64,000 bases of DNA from Hymenobacter sp. BT730 (GCF_030542105.1 NZ_JAUOFB010000003.1:186001-250000); one strand, 5' to 3'. Shown: positions 17,706 to 26,967, numbered from the stretch's first letter. A program made the numbers and translations. The notes: generated by a model from the sequence alone, not told the origin.

Positions 17706-19685
17706 ATGATGAAGAGGATAGGGGGGGCTTTGGCTGCCTGTTTTATCAGTTTCCTGAGCCTGGCGCAACAGCGTGCAGCGGCCCCAATTTCTGCAGCCGA
17801 CCTTTGTGCAGCCGCCCATACCCAGCATGCCCAGGCCCGGCCTGCCACCACGGTGAGGCATCGGGAAAAAATGGACCGCTACGATGTTACCTATTATAAG
17901 CTGGACCTGGCTCTGGAGAATGATTCCCGGCAGGTAGGCGGCTCGGTTTGGCTTCGTGCCCGGGTGGGTACGCAGCCCCTGGATTCTGTTGCCTTTGAGC
18001 TGTTTGAAACCTATACTATCGACTCAGTAGTCGTAAACCGCCAGAAAAGTCCTGGCCTACACCGCCGCGCCGGCGACGTAACCGCCCGGCTCTTACAGCC
18101 CGTGGCGGCTAACCAACTCTTTGATATGCGGGTGTACTACCATGGCACCGCCCCCAACGGCAACTCTGCTGCCATCGGGAATGCCCTGGACACTACCATT
18201 GAGCCCAGCACCGGCGTGCGCGTGACCTGGAGCCTGAGTGAGCCCTTCCATGCCTACGAGTGGTTTCCCTGCAAGCAGGTGCTCACGGACAAAGCTGACT
18301 CCTCAGATGTATGGGTCACCACCTCACTGCACAATAAAGTAGGCTCCAACGGCCTGCTGCAGCGCATTACACCGCTGGCAAATGACAAACACCGCTACGA
18401 GTGGAAGTCCCGCTACCCCATAGCCTACTACCTCATTTCCGTGGCGGTGGCGCCATATGTGGAGTATACCACCAGCGTAACGCTGGATACAGGCCCAACT
18501 ATTCCCATTATCAACTACCTCTATAACCAGGCTGCGCTGGATCAATTTCGGGCTGAAATTGACCGCACGCCGGGCTTCATTCTCCACTTTTCTCAATTGG
18601 TAGGGCCATATCCCTTTGCCCGCGAGAAATACGGCCATTCCATGGCGCCAATGGGCGGTGGCATGGAGCACCAAACCATGACTACCCAAAACAGCTTCGC
18701 CTTTAACCTGACCGCCCACGAGCTATTTCATCAGTGGTTTGGCGATAATGTAACCTGCGCTTCCTGGTCTGATATCTGGCTGAATGAAGGGTTTGCCTCT
18801 TATGGCGAATACCTTGCCCGCACAGCTTTTGATGCGCCAGCAGCCCGCCCCTGGATGGACGATGCCCACCGGCGGGTGATGTTTGACAATACAAATAATA
18901 TCATTCCGGGAGGTTCTGTGCAGGTACTGGACACCACCAACGTCAACCGTATCTTCAACTCGCGCCTCACCTATAAAAAGGGTGCGGCTGTGGTACATAT
19001 GCTGCGCTACCTGCTGCACGATGATGCCAAATTTTTTACGGCACTTCGCACCTACCAGCAAACCTACGGGGGAGGTACTGCCCGCACCAAAGACCTGCAG
19101 CGCATTTTTGAAGCTGCCGCTGGCACGTCGCTCGATTACTTTTTTAAGCAATGGTTTGTAGGGGAGGGCTTTCCTACGTTTCAGGTGCGTTGGAGCCAGA
19201 ATGGGGGCACCCTACGGCTAAAGACTACCGAAACGGCCTCTATGCCCAGCGTTACGCCCTTTTTCAGAACCGAGCTTGACTACCGCATTACGACCACAAC
19301 CGGCACTACCACGGTGCGCTTCTGGCAGAATGAGCCTACCATGCTGGCCGAAGTACCCGTATCGGGCACCGTACTCAGCATTGAGGTAGATCCTGATCAA
19401 TGGGTACTCAACAATGCTGACGTTAGTCAGAGCACCGAGCCCATTGACGCTCCGGAGCCGTCAGTATATCCTAACCCTTGCGCCGAATACCTGGATATAG
19501 CCTATTTGCCGGAGCCCGGCGCTGTGGCCGAGGTGCGCGATGCGCTGGGCCGGCGGGTGCTGGTACAAACCCTGGTCAGTATTCCTGCGCGGTTAAATAC
19601 CAGCTCCCTGGCTGGCGGGCTTTACCATTTGCAGCTTTTATTACCATCCGGAGAGGTACGCCGCCTACGCTTTGTTCGTCGGTAA
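17706..19685 (+). CDS. Secreted M1-family aminopeptidase with T9SS sorting domain
   Basis: A 659-residue protein with a signal peptide (cleavage near SLAQQ, residue 21). The peptidase part (about 50-490) has the M1 exopeptidase motif GGGMEHQ at 317-323, zinc motif HELFH at 338-342 and the third ligand Glu361 in NEGFASY, so the active site looks complete. Residues about 580-659 (YPNPCAEYLDI, LGRRV, LAGGLYHLQL, RLRFVRR) form a type A C-terminal sorting domain, which directs export by the type IX secretion system. It is probably released or anchored at the surface to digest peptides. The start at 17706 has an adjacent in-frame ATG at 17709. Confidence 0.92.
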   Translation: MMKRIGGALAACFISFLSLAQQRAAAPISAADLCAAAHTQHAQARPATTVRHREKMDRYDVTYYKLDLALENDSRQVGGSVWLRARVGTQPLDSVAFELFETYTIDSVVVNRQKSPGLHRRAGDVTARLLQPVAANQLFDMRVYYHGTAPNGNSAAIGNALDTTIEPSTGVRVTWSLSEPFHAYEWFPCKQVLTDKADSSDVWVTTSLHNKVGSNGLLQRITPLANDKHRYEWKSRYPIAYYLISVAVAPYVEYTTSVTLDTGPTIPIINYLYNQAALDQFRAEIDRTPGFILHFSQLVGPYPFAREKYGHSMAPMGGGMEHQTMTTQNSFAFNLTAHELFHQWFGDNVTCASWSDIWLNEGFASYGEYLARTAFDAPAARPWMDDAHRRVMFDNTNNIIPGGSVQVLDTTNVNRIFNSRLTYKKGAAVVHMLRYLLHDDAKFFTALRTYQQTYGGGTARTKDLQRIFEAAAGTSLDYFFKQWFVGEGFPTFQVRWSQNGGTLRLKTTETASMPSVTPFFRTELDYRITTTTGTTTVRFWQNEPTMLAEVPVSGTVLSIEVDPDQWVLNNADVSQSTEPIDAPEPSVYPNPCAEYLDIAYLPEPGAVAEVRDALGRRVLVQTLVSIPARLNTSSLAGGLYHLQLLLPSGEVRRLRFVRR

Positions 19686-19736
19686 AAGCCTAAGAAAAGA
19701 GCTGATTCAGGCTGCCATCCAGTTACGTCTCAGCTA

Positions 19737-20417
19737 TTATTTATAGTATTCCTGAACCCGCTTTTGAATGGCTTCATCAGGCGGGGGCTGATTGAAAATG
19801 TGCCCTAAAAGCTCATCAAAGGATTGAGCCGGCGTGAAAATGCTGTCGGCAAAAGGATTGCTGACGAAGCGGATAAATCCTGGCTGGTCATTAATGCAGA
19901 CTAAATCCACGGTTACGTTGCCATAGTGCTGCAGGCAGCGGCCGGTTGCCGTGCAAGTTTGGGGCTTGGGCTTCAGGAAGTGCTTATAAATGGTTTCGCG
20001 GTAGCGCGGGTGCCTGGCCGTGCGTTGGTCGGAGGTGGAGAGGTTATAGCCCAGCCGTTGGGTTTGCTCCGCAATGAAATCGAACAGGTGCTGGAAATTG
20101 CCCGGCCCAATGCTGGGGTCATAGAATAATAGCAGGCCCTGCCGGCCACTTTCCCGCAGCAGTTGCACGCGCAGGCCCCGACCTGTGATGTTGGTTTTCT
20201 GAAAATGGTAGGCTTTAAAGTAAGGCCCCAGCCAGTTGCGATACACCTGCTCATTTACCCACTGGGCATGCCGCCGCATATGCGCGGGCGGGCGCACCAG
20301 TGGGCTCCAGGCCATGTTTTCAGCAGCGGCCCCGGAGCGGGATGATATAATACGTTTAAGAAAATCGAACAAGAAGAGTAAAAAATCAGTACGCCGGAAA
20401 AACACGGGGCTTCCCAA
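19737..20417 (-). CDS. Hypothetical protein
   Basis: A 226-residue protein with no motif that I recognise. It has an aromatic- and basic-rich N-terminal segment (FFRRTDFLLFLFDFLKR) that could be an amphipathic helix rather than a signal peptide. A central stretch with WLGPYFKAYHFQKTNITGRG and LLFYDPSIGPGNFQHL follows, then a Cys-containing patch (TCTATGRCLQHYG) and a helical C-terminus ending in QKRVQEYYK. An internal ATG at 20312 is an alternative start. It is convergent with the M1 peptidase gene and divergent from the Gre-like gene. Confidence 0.6.
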   Translation of the reverse strand: MGSPVFFRRTDFLLFLFDFLKRIISSRSGAAAENMAWSPLVRPPAHMRRHAQWVNEQVYRNWLGPYFKAYHFQKTNITGRGLRVQLLRESGRQGLLLFYDPSIGPGNFQHLFDFIAEQTQRLGYNLSTSDQRTARHPRYRETIYKHFLKPKPQTCTATGRCLQHYGNVTVDLVCINDQPGFIRFVSNPFADSIFTPAQSFDELLGHIFNQPPPDEAIQKRVQEYYK

Positions 20418-20459
20418 ATAGTTTCCATTTCCTGCCTCCTCCCACAGTCCTTTACATTA

Positions 20460-20948
20460 TTGACTATGAAGATGATGAGAACCGCTGTAAAAAGTCCGGC
20501 CCGGCTAAAACAAAGTTTACTGGCTGAGTGCCTTCGCATTCAGCAGCAAAAAGCCAACAATGCCCGGCAGGCTATGCAAGATGTGCAGGAAAGTGCCAAC
20601 GAGCATCAGGGTTCCATCGAAGATAAGTTTGAGTCGTTTAGGGAAGCTTGCCACATACAAAGGGAGCTGTTTGCCCACCAACTGGAAGAAGCGGAGCGGG
20701 GCCTGATGGTGTTACAGCGGCTGCGCGATGCGCATACCGTGCAAGGCGTGCCCGGCCTGGGCTCCGTGGTTGAAACCGACGTACATACCTACTTTATTTC
20801 AGTCAGTATTGGGGAGTTTATGGTAGACGGCAAACCTTATTGTGCCATTTCTGCCTTTTCACCCTTGTTTCTGGCCATGGCTAACCATCGTACCGGCGAC
20901 ACCTTTAAATTCCGGGGGCGCAGCTTTCATATTAAGGCAGTGTACTAA
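20460..20948 (+). CDS. GreA/GreB-like coiled-coil protein
   Basis: A 162-residue protein. Residues about 12-90 form a long predicted antiparallel coiled coil (QKANNARQAMQDVQESANEH, then a helix to LMVLQRLRD). Residues about 98-162 form a small beta domain (GLGSVVETDVHTYFISVSIG, FRGRSFHIKAVY). This layout matches GreA-like proteins that are common in Bacteroidota and often mislabelled as 3-oxoacyl-ACP synthase. True Gre factors insert the coiled coil into RNA polymerase to rescue stalled complexes. Whether this one does so is inference. It has its own strong terminator. Confidence 0.72.
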   Translation: MTMKMMRTAVKSPARLKQSLLAECLRIQQQKANNARQAMQDVQESANEHQGSIEDKFESFREACHIQRELFAHQLEEAERGLMVLQRLRDAHTVQGVPGLGSVVETDVHTYFISVSIGEFMVDGKPYCAISAFSPLFLAMANHRTGDTFKFRGRSFHIKAVY

Positions 20949-20964
20949 CCGCTCGGTTATGACC

Positions 20965-21006
20965 AAAAAAGAAGCGGCGCCCGAATTCGGGCGCCGCTTC
21001 TTTTTT
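20965..21006. terminator. Bidirectional stem-loop terminator
   Basis: A perfect 21-bp palindrome centred on GAATTC (AAAAAAGAAGCGGCGCCCGA and complement) with A and T runs on the flanks serves the convergent Gre-like and DUF2147 genes. Confidence 0.88.
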
Positions 21007-21022
21007 GATTTGTTATCAGAGA

Positions 21023-21463
21023 CTAGCGTACCCGCGTCCAGGTCTGGGAGCGGCCAATCAGCGAGAAGCCGATGTAGCCTTTTACTTCCATGGTGTTCGG
21101 GCTTAGCAGTTTCATGTAGCAGGAGTACGTTTTGCCGCTTTCGGGGTCGTAAATCTTGCCATCGTCCCACTTGTTGTCCTCATCATACTCAAAGTCCTGC
21201 ATGAAGACCATGCCTAAGCGGGGACGGGAGCGGAGTTTGGGGTCTGGGTTTTGTGTGTCGGTTTTCGCTTTGCCCGTCTTGGGGTCATTCGGGACGGTGA
21301 GGGATACAATCCGCCCACAAAGCTTTTTGCCGCACTGGTAAATCTCGAAAGTTGCCTTCTTCTCAGCATTGGTCCATACCCCTAGTGGGGATAGTTTTTG
21401 GGCAGAGGCCATAGAAGCAAGTCCCAGCACGAGGGCCAGACAGAGAAACAGAGCTTTTTTCAT
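21023..21463 (-). CDS. DUF2147 exported protein
   Basis: A 146-residue protein with a Sec signal peptide (MKKALFLCLALVLGLASMASA, cleavage before QKLSP). The mature part matches DUF2147: LGVWTNAEKKATFEIYQCG, KKLCGRIVSL, then the two loops DPKTGKAKTD and DPESGKTYSC, ending in GRSQTWTRV. These proteins are small lipocalin-like envelope proteins of unknown function in Bacteroidota and Proteobacteria. The start at 21463 is chosen for the signal peptide; the frame stays open to 21607 without conserved sequence. Confidence 0.87.
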   Translation of the reverse strand: MKKALFLCLALVLGLASMASAQKLSPLGVWTNAEKKATFEIYQCGKKLCGRIVSLTVPNDPKTGKAKTDTQNPDPKLRSRPRLGMVFMQDFEYDEDNKWDDGKIYDPESGKTYSCYMKLLSPNTMEVKGYIGFSLIGRSQTWTRVR

Positions 21464-21877
21464 TGAATAGATGGAAAGAAGGGTTTGAGGGGAAAATATA
21501 GGCAAACTCTGGAGAATGTCAATATCTGAAGATGAATGCTGTGCAGCCCAAAGGCAAGGATAGTACCAATCATTGGCCTCAGGATTTTCTTGTAGAAAAA
21601 AAAGCAACTGACACTCAGTCGGATGCCAATTAAATTGGATTGTTCAGCTAAAAAAAGCCGAATCCGTTTTGAACCTTCAGGCCGAGTTTTAACTTTACCA
21701 ACCGTAGCGAGTGCTACAACTCCCCCAAGTAGCCCTAAGGTGCTGGGTAGCGCGGGAAGAGGTATGTTGGATGTAAAGAAAGGAGGTACAAAATGTCTAG
21801 TAGTCCCAAACAAATCCTGCCAAGCCTGTCGAATGTAGTACGCTTCACCGCCGTACGCGCTTAACAACAGCTTTCGC
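21464..21877. other. Gene-free stretch upstream of the hairpin cluster
   Basis: I find no convincing gene here. An open minus-strand frame (21460-21867) overlaps the DUF2147 start, is rich in Phe, Leu and Pro with no domain pattern, and is probably chance. Part of the region must be the DUF2147 promoter. Confidence 0.5.
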
Positions 21878-22160
21878 GCGGAACCTCTGTTAGCCCCTCA
21901 GGGCGGGTTCCCGCATTCTGGCAAGGTCTTACTCGAAGGATGACGGGGCTGAACCCCAGACTCGTCGCTTGGTAAGATTTGAAGGATTAGATGCCCGGTT
22001 AGCCCAGCAGCCTGTATGACAGGACTGCATAGGCTACCCGGGCATCGTTCGTTTAGAGCAGCCTGTTTAAGGCTCACAAAGCCATTTGCGCTACTCCAGG
22101 TACAAGATTGATCAAAGCAGCCAGCGCTGGATGTTCTCAGGCATCCAGCGCTGGCTGCTT
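21878..22160. ncRNA. Cluster of four consecutive stem-loops, possible structured RNA
   Basis: Four separate inverted repeats follow each other without an open frame. (1) 21878-21914: GCGGAACC / GGTTC-CGC with inner GCCC-CTCA-GGGC. (2) 21927-21977: TCTTAC / GTAAGA with inner GACGGGG / CCCC..CGTC. (3) 21990-22046: GATGCCCGGTTAGCC / GGCTACCCGGGCATC, 14 of 15 paired, with inner CCTGT-ATG-ACAGG. (4) 22115-22160: a perfect 19-bp stem. The strand is undetermined. The last could simply be a terminator of the NlpC/P60 gene, but the other three have no T run. No known RNA family is recognised. Confidence 0.4.
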
Positions 22161-22221
22161 AGCAAAGGCAAGGTTATTCCACTGACCGGCAGCATCAACC
22201 CCGTGTTAGTTAGGAGTAGGC

Positions 22222-22821
22222 TTATAGCACGCGGCGTACAGACATAAACCGTCTTTCGTAGTCTGATTTCTCTACCGTGCTGATTTTTACCCCTGATTCT
22301 TTTCTGGCTGAGGAAGAATGAATAAAACGCAGCGGCTCGCCGGGGTTGGAAATAACAATGCCGGCGTGGCCTGGCGTGGTAGAAGTAGATGCTGTGCCCG
22401 TAAATACAACAATATCACCGGGACGGGCGCTGCTGCGTGGTACTTCCCGGCCGGTATTTATCAGGAGAGCAGTGGAGTGAGGCACTGGCACACCAAAGCG
22501 GGCAAATACATAGTTTACAAAGCCGGAGCAGTCAAAACCGGTTTCGGGTGTGGCCCCGGCATAGCAGTAGTTGGTACCCAGCTGGCGCATGGCAAACCGA
22601 ATAACACTATCGGCGCGTGCTGCATTGGGCTCCGCAGGGTGGTCCAGCATCCAAACCGCCGAGCGGGCAGGGGGTTGGGTTTTGCTGTTGGCCGGGCGCA
22701 ATACGGTTTTGGGGGCCTCATTATCCACCAAGGCCAGCGGGGCTTCCACTTGGCGATTCTGGATGGTTACGCCAATAATGAAAGCCGCTATTACAAAAAA
22801 ACCTAGCCAGACATAACGCAT
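22222..22821 (-). CDS. NlpC/P60-family peptidase, membrane-anchored or exported
   Basis: A 199-residue protein with one N-terminal hydrophobic segment (residues 4-20), a signal peptide or anchor, then a variable linker and an NlpC/P60 domain from about residue 68. The catalytic triad is visible: Cys98 in FDCSGFV, His152 in GHAGIV and His168 in FIHSSS. Such enzymes cleave D-Glu to diaminopimelate bonds in peptidoglycan peptides. It is transcribed alone; the perfect 19-bp stem at 22115-22160 lies 60 nt past its stop and may end its transcript. Confidence 0.88.
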   Translation of the reverse strand: MRYVWLGFFVIAAFIIGVTIQNRQVEAPLALVDNEAPKTVLRPANSKTQPPARSAVWMLDHPAEPNAARADSVIRFAMRQLGTNYCYAGATPETGFDCSGFVNYVFARFGVPVPHSTALLINTGREVPRSSARPGDIVVFTGTASTSTTPGHAGIVISNPGEPLRFIHSSSARKESGVKISTVEKSDYERRFMSVRRVL

Positions 22822-23002
22822 GAAAACGCAGAGCTTCCCGGAATATAAGCGGAAAGGTATTCTCCTAACGGAGGTACCGGGTTAGGGGTTCCGGTGCGTG
22901 CAAGCCAGCGCCAACGCTTCCTCACTTAATTTTCACCAGTATCTTGCAACTCCTGGCGGATAGCTGTGTCCGCTAGCCAGCATTACTCACTTACATTCTT
23001 CC

Positions 23003-24814
23003 ATGCTCCACCACCGTTTTCGTTTCCTCCTGGCAGGGCTCTTGCTCTGGCTTACTGTGCAGGCTGCTCCCGCCTGGGCGGCACCCGCATTGCAGTACAC
23101 ACTGCTCATGCCTGCCCCCCAAACCCACTATTTTGAAGTAGATATGCGTCTTTCGGGCTTCCGGAAGGCCTATACCGATGTAAAAATGCCCGTTTGGGCA
23201 CCCGGCTCTTACCTGGTTCGGGAGTTTTCCAAAAACGTAGAGGGCCTGGAGGCCAAAGATGGCTCTACGGCGCTCCGGACCGAAAAAATTGACAAAAACA
23301 CTTGGCGTGTATTTCATCCTAAAGCTCAGGACTTCACGGTGCATTACCGGGTTTATGCTTTCGAGCTTTCCGTGCGCACCAGCTTCATTGATGCTGCACA
23401 CGGCTACCTGAACGGCACCAGCGTGTTCATGTACCCGGCCGAAAATAAGGACCTGGCCAGCACCCTCACTGTGGTGCCCGCACAGGGCTGGACGCAGGTA
23501 ACCACCAGTCTGAAGCCGGTAGCCGGCGGTGCCCCTTTCACATTTCGCTCGGCTTCTTATGATGAGCTGGCCGATTCGCCCATTGAAATTGGTACCCACC
23601 AGGTGCTGCAGTTTGAAGCAAACGGTACCCCGCATACCATTGCCATGTACGGCAACCCCCGTTTTGATGAGCAGCGTCTGCTCACGGATATGAAGCGGGT
23701 ATGCGAAGAAGCCCACCGTGTGGTAGGAAAAAACCCTCTGGACCGTTACGTATTCATCATCCACAACATTGACCGGGGCACCGGTGGCCTGGAGCACCTG
23801 TTCTCCACCACGCTGTCGGTATCGCGCAATGCGTATTCTTCGGAAGCCGGATACCTGGGTTTCCTGGGGCTGGTAGCGCACGAGTATTTCCACCTCTGGA
23901 ATGTGAAACGTATCCGCCCCGTAGCCCTGGGGCCGTTTGATTATGACCATGAAAACTATACCCACATGCTTTGGGTGAGTGAAGGTGGCACAGAGTATTT
24001 CTCTAACCTGATTACCCAGCGCGCTGGCTTTGTTACTCCGCAGCATTACCTCGATGCCTTAGCAAATGGTATTACCCGCGTAGAGAATACCCCGGGTAAT
24101 AAAGTGCAGTCTGCTGCGGAGTCCAGCTTTGATGCCTGGATTAAGTATTATCGCCCTAACGAAAACTCGAATAATACTGGCATCAGCTACTATGATAAAG
24201 GCGAGTTAATTGGAGCTATGCTGGACCTGATGATCATTCAGGAAACCAAAAGCGAGAAAAACCTGGACGACGTGATGCGCTACCTCTACGAGCGGTATTA
24301 CCAGCAGCTGGGCCGCGGCTTCACCGATGCGGAGTACCAGGATGCCGTAGCCAAAGTAGCCGGCCGCCGCTTCGATGCCTTCTTCCGCGACAACGTGTAT
24401 GGCACCAAAACCCTGGACTATGCCACCAACCTGGGCTATGCCGGCCTCCTGCTAAGCAGTACTCCTGCCTCAGGCGAAGGAGTGCTAGGCGCCAATGTTA
24501 GCACGAATGGTGGCAAGTACACCGTCACCAGCGTGGTGCGCAATGGCAGCGCCTGGCAAGGTGGACTGAGCGTAAACGATGAGCTGCTGGCCCTGGATGG
24601 CATCCGCCTGACCGATGACCCCAACAAGCTTCTGACCGCCCGCGCCGCCGGCACGCCCATCCGTCTGCTCATCGTGCGCGACGGTCAGACCCGGGAGCTA
24701 ACGCTGCCGCTACTGCCGGCAGCTACTCAGAAATACCGCATCGAAGTGATGCCCAACGCCACGGAAGCTCAGCAGAAAGTGTTGCGCAAGTGGTTGCCTG
24801 AGCGTAAAGCATAA
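23003..24814 (+). CDS. M61-family (glycyl) aminopeptidase with PDZ domain
   Basis: A 603-residue exported protein (signal peptide to about AWAAP, residue 27). It has an N-terminal beta domain (about 28-170), the M61 catalytic domain with HEYFH at 293-297 followed by LWNVKRIRP, and the downstream Glu in WVSEGGTEYFSN. A PDZ domain spans about 485-575 (SVVRNGSAWQGGLSVNDELLALDG). Family members release N-terminal glycine or alanine in the periplasm. It is monocistronic with a strong terminator. The chosen ATG at 23003 gives the signal peptide directly. Confidence 0.92.
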   Translation: MLHHRFRFLLAGLLLWLTVQAAPAWAAPALQYTLLMPAPQTHYFEVDMRLSGFRKAYTDVKMPVWAPGSYLVREFSKNVEGLEAKDGSTALRTEKIDKNTWRVFHPKAQDFTVHYRVYAFELSVRTSFIDAAHGYLNGTSVFMYPAENKDLASTLTVVPAQGWTQVTTSLKPVAGGAPFTFRSASYDELADSPIEIGTHQVLQFEANGTPHTIAMYGNPRFDEQRLLTDMKRVCEEAHRVVGKNPLDRYVFIIHNIDRGTGGLEHLFSTTLSVSRNAYSSEAGYLGFLGLVAHEYFHLWNVKRIRPVALGPFDYDHENYTHMLWVSEGGTEYFSNLITQRAGFVTPQHYLDALANGITRVENTPGNKVQSAAESSFDAWIKYYRPNENSNNTGISYYDKGELIGAMLDLMIIQETKSEKNLDDVMRYLYERYYQQLGRGFTDAEYQDAVAKVAGRRFDAFFRDNVYGTKTLDYATNLGYAGLLLSSTPASGEGVLGANVSTNGGKYTVTSVVRNGSAWQGGLSVNDELLALDGIRLTDDPNKLLTARAAGTPIRLLIVRDGQTRELTLPLLPAATQKYRIEVMPNATEAQQKVLRKWLPERKA

Positions 24815-24832
24815 AAGGTACACTACCTATTC

Positions 24833-24869
24833 AAAAGCCGCCCGGTCCATAAGATCGGGCGGCTTTTTT
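24833..24869 (+). terminator. Stem-loop terminator of the M61 gene
   Basis: A 12-bp stem AAAAGCCGCCCG / CGGGCGGCTTTT with an 11-nt loop, followed by T residues, 18 nt after the stop. Confidence 0.85.
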
Positions 24870-24902
24870 ATGTTGAATCAATTAGGACGGATGAGTCACA
24901 GC

Positions 24903-24967
24903 GTCACCTTAAAACCAGAAATGCCCGCCTGATATGTTCAGGCGGGCATTTCTGGTTTTAAGGTGAC
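24903..24967 (-). repeat. Perfect 30-bp inverted repeat, probable kup terminator
   Basis: GTCACCTTAAAACCAGAAAT... (24903-24932) is exactly complementary to 24938-24967 across a 5-nt loop. It begins 11 nt beyond the kup stop. The GC core (ATGCCCGCCTGA) is followed on the minus strand by TTCTGGTTTT, so it can end kup transcripts. The stem is much longer than needed for termination. Confidence 0.75.
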
Positions 24968-24977
24968 CAGTCAGCTG

Positions 24978-26921
24978 TTAGTACACTCGTTCCAGCGAGA
25001 CTTCCCGGACCGGGGCAATTACCAGGGGCACCTTTTCCACTTTCACCGAGCTGGTATCCAGCCCAAAATACTTGTCTTCGGAGGCAATGAACTGCTTGAT
25101 ATAGAAGTACGCCTGCATTACAAAACGCTCTACCAGGGGGAAGTCGTTTTCTACTGAAAGGAACTTCTCCAGCACTACAAAGCGGAAGTCGCCGGTTACG
25201 TGCTGCTTACTCAGCGACTCATAGCGCGAGGTGATGTCCACCTCTTTGTTGCGCACCAGGTCCTCAATCACCTTACGGAAATAGAGGTTGATTTTTTGCT
25301 CTACCCGGAAGCCCAGGCGGAAGGTAATCCGGAAAGCATCATCCGGAGCCAGCTCCACCACTTTATACTCCATGGTATACGGCTGGTCAGTGGTATCTAC
25401 GTGTACAAACCAGTAGATATCGGCCCGTTTAGGGCGCTTCTGGAAGATGGAGTAGATGATTTTGGACTCGATTTCCGTCTGCCGCTCAGCCGAGGTCATA
25501 AATACCAGGTGCGTAGAATACTTCGGCACCGATTCATCGGCGCTCAATTGCTTCAGCGCTTCCATGTAGGGGTCTATCTTCACAAACTCCGTAAGGCGGC
25601 GCTTAATATAGAAAGCACGCAACCATATGTACATCACGGAAATCAGACAGAGGCTAATGGCCACGGACACCCAGCCGCCGTGCGGGAATTTAATGAGGTT
25701 AGCTACCAGGAAGGAGCCCTCAATGGCCCCGTAAAGGAGCAAGAAAAGAACTACCAGAACCATGGGCACCCGCTTGGCCCGCAGCCACATAGAGAGGAGC
25801 AGGGTGGTCATCAGCATCGTAATGGTAATGGCCAGACCGTAAGCTGCTTCCATGGCACTCGACTCCCTGAAATACAGCACAATGGCAATACAGCCCAGCA
25901 GCAGCAGGCGGTTCATGCTGGGTACGTAAAGCTGGCCCTTCACATTAGTGGGGTAGTTGAGGCGCACTTTGGGCCACATATTCAGGCGAATGGCTTCCGC
26001 TACCAGCGTGAATGAACCCGTAATGAGAGCCTGAGAAGCAATAATGGCTGCAATAGTGGCAATACCAATTCCAATCAGCAGAAACCAGGATGGCATGAGC
26101 TCATAGAAAGGGTTGCGGCCACTCAGGTGCTGGCCTACCTGGGTCATGAGCCAGGCGCCCTGCCCGAAGTAATTGAGCACCAGGCAGAGCTTCACGAAAA
26201 TCCAGCTGATGCGGATGTTGCCTTTGCCGCAGTGGCCCAGGTCAGAGTACAGGGCCTCGGCCCCGGTAGTGCACAGGAATACGGCTCCCAGCAGCCAGAA
26301 CCCACCCGGCGTGTTCACCAGCAGATTATAGGCATAGTAAGGGTTAGCCGCCTTCAGAATCCCGGGGTGCTGGGCAATGCTATAAATGCCAAGCACTGCC
26401 AGCATCGAAAACCATAGGAACATGATAGGCCCGAAGGCTTTACCCACAATCTGCGTTCCGAAGCTTTGCAGCAGAAACAGCAGCACCAGGATGACAATGA
26501 CGATATAGACAATGGTAGTCTGCTGCAAATGCGGATACACTGTTTTCAATCCCTCAATTGCAGAGGTAACCGAAATGGGCGGGGTAATAATACCATCGGC
26601 GAGCAGGGCTGCGCCACCCACTATAGCTACGGCCGACAACCAGATACCGCGCCGGCGCACCAGGGCAAAAAGCGAAAAAATGCCGCCCTCGCCATTGTTA
26701 TCCGCATTGAGCGTAAGCAACACGTATTTGATGGTAGTTTGGAGCGTGAGCGTCCAAAGCACGCAGGAGATGCCGCCGTACACTAGGTCCTGGGTAATGG
26801 TTTCGGGCACAATGGCCTTCATTACGTACAGCGGGGAGGTGCCAATATCTCCGTAAATAATACCGAGTGCAATGAGCAGGCCCGCCGTGGATATGGCTGT
26901 ATGCTGATGTTTGGCGTCCAT
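24978..26921 (-). CDS. kup: KUP-family potassium uptake protein
   Basis: A 647-residue protein with about 12 membrane helices in the first ~430 residues and a ~200-residue soluble C-terminal domain. The family signature GDIGTSPLYVMKAI at about 24-37 is intact, as are DNNGEGGIFSL (about 74-84) and the GTTGAEALYSDLGHCG-type segment near 220. KUP proteins import K+ with protons. The C-terminal part is predicted cytoplasmic and probably regulatory. A -7 promoter element sits 47 nt upstream, directly after the terminator of the previous operon. Confidence 0.95.
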   Translation of the reverse strand: MDAKHQHTAISTAGLLIALGIIYGDIGTSPLYVMKAIVPETITQDLVYGGISCVLWTLTLQTTIKYVLLTLNADNNGEGGIFSLFALVRRRGIWLSAVAIVGGAALLADGIITPPISVTSAIEGLKTVYPHLQQTTIVYIVIVILVLLFLLQSFGTQIVGKAFGPIMFLWFSMLAVLGIYSIAQHPGILKAANPYYAYNLLVNTPGGFWLLGAVFLCTTGAEALYSDLGHCGKGNIRISWIFVKLCLVLNYFGQGAWLMTQVGQHLSGRNPFYELMPSWFLLIGIGIATIAAIIASQALITGSFTLVAEAIRLNMWPKVRLNYPTNVKGQLYVPSMNRLLLLGCIAIVLYFRESSAMEAAYGLAITITMLMTTLLLSMWLRAKRVPMVLVVLFLLLYGAIEGSFLVANLIKFPHGGWVSVAISLCLISVMYIWLRAFYIKRRLTEFVKIDPYMEALKQLSADESVPKYSTHLVFMTSAERQTEIESKIIYSIFQKRPKRADIYWFVHVDTTDQPYTMEYKVVELAPDDAFRITFRLGFRVEQKINLYFRKVIEDLVRNKEVDITSRYESLSKQHVTGDFRFVVLEKFLSVENDFPLVERFVMQAYFYIKQFIASEDKYFGLDTSSVKVEKVPLVIAPVREVSLERVY

Positions 26922-26967
26922 GAAAATGGTAAAAAAGAGATATGTGCTGCTACGTTTTTTGAGCCGC

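Noticed and set aside
21460..21867. A 135-residue minus-strand frame upstream of DUF2147
   Set aside because: It overlaps the DUF2147 start, has a random Phe/Leu/Pro-rich sequence and no ribosome-binding site.
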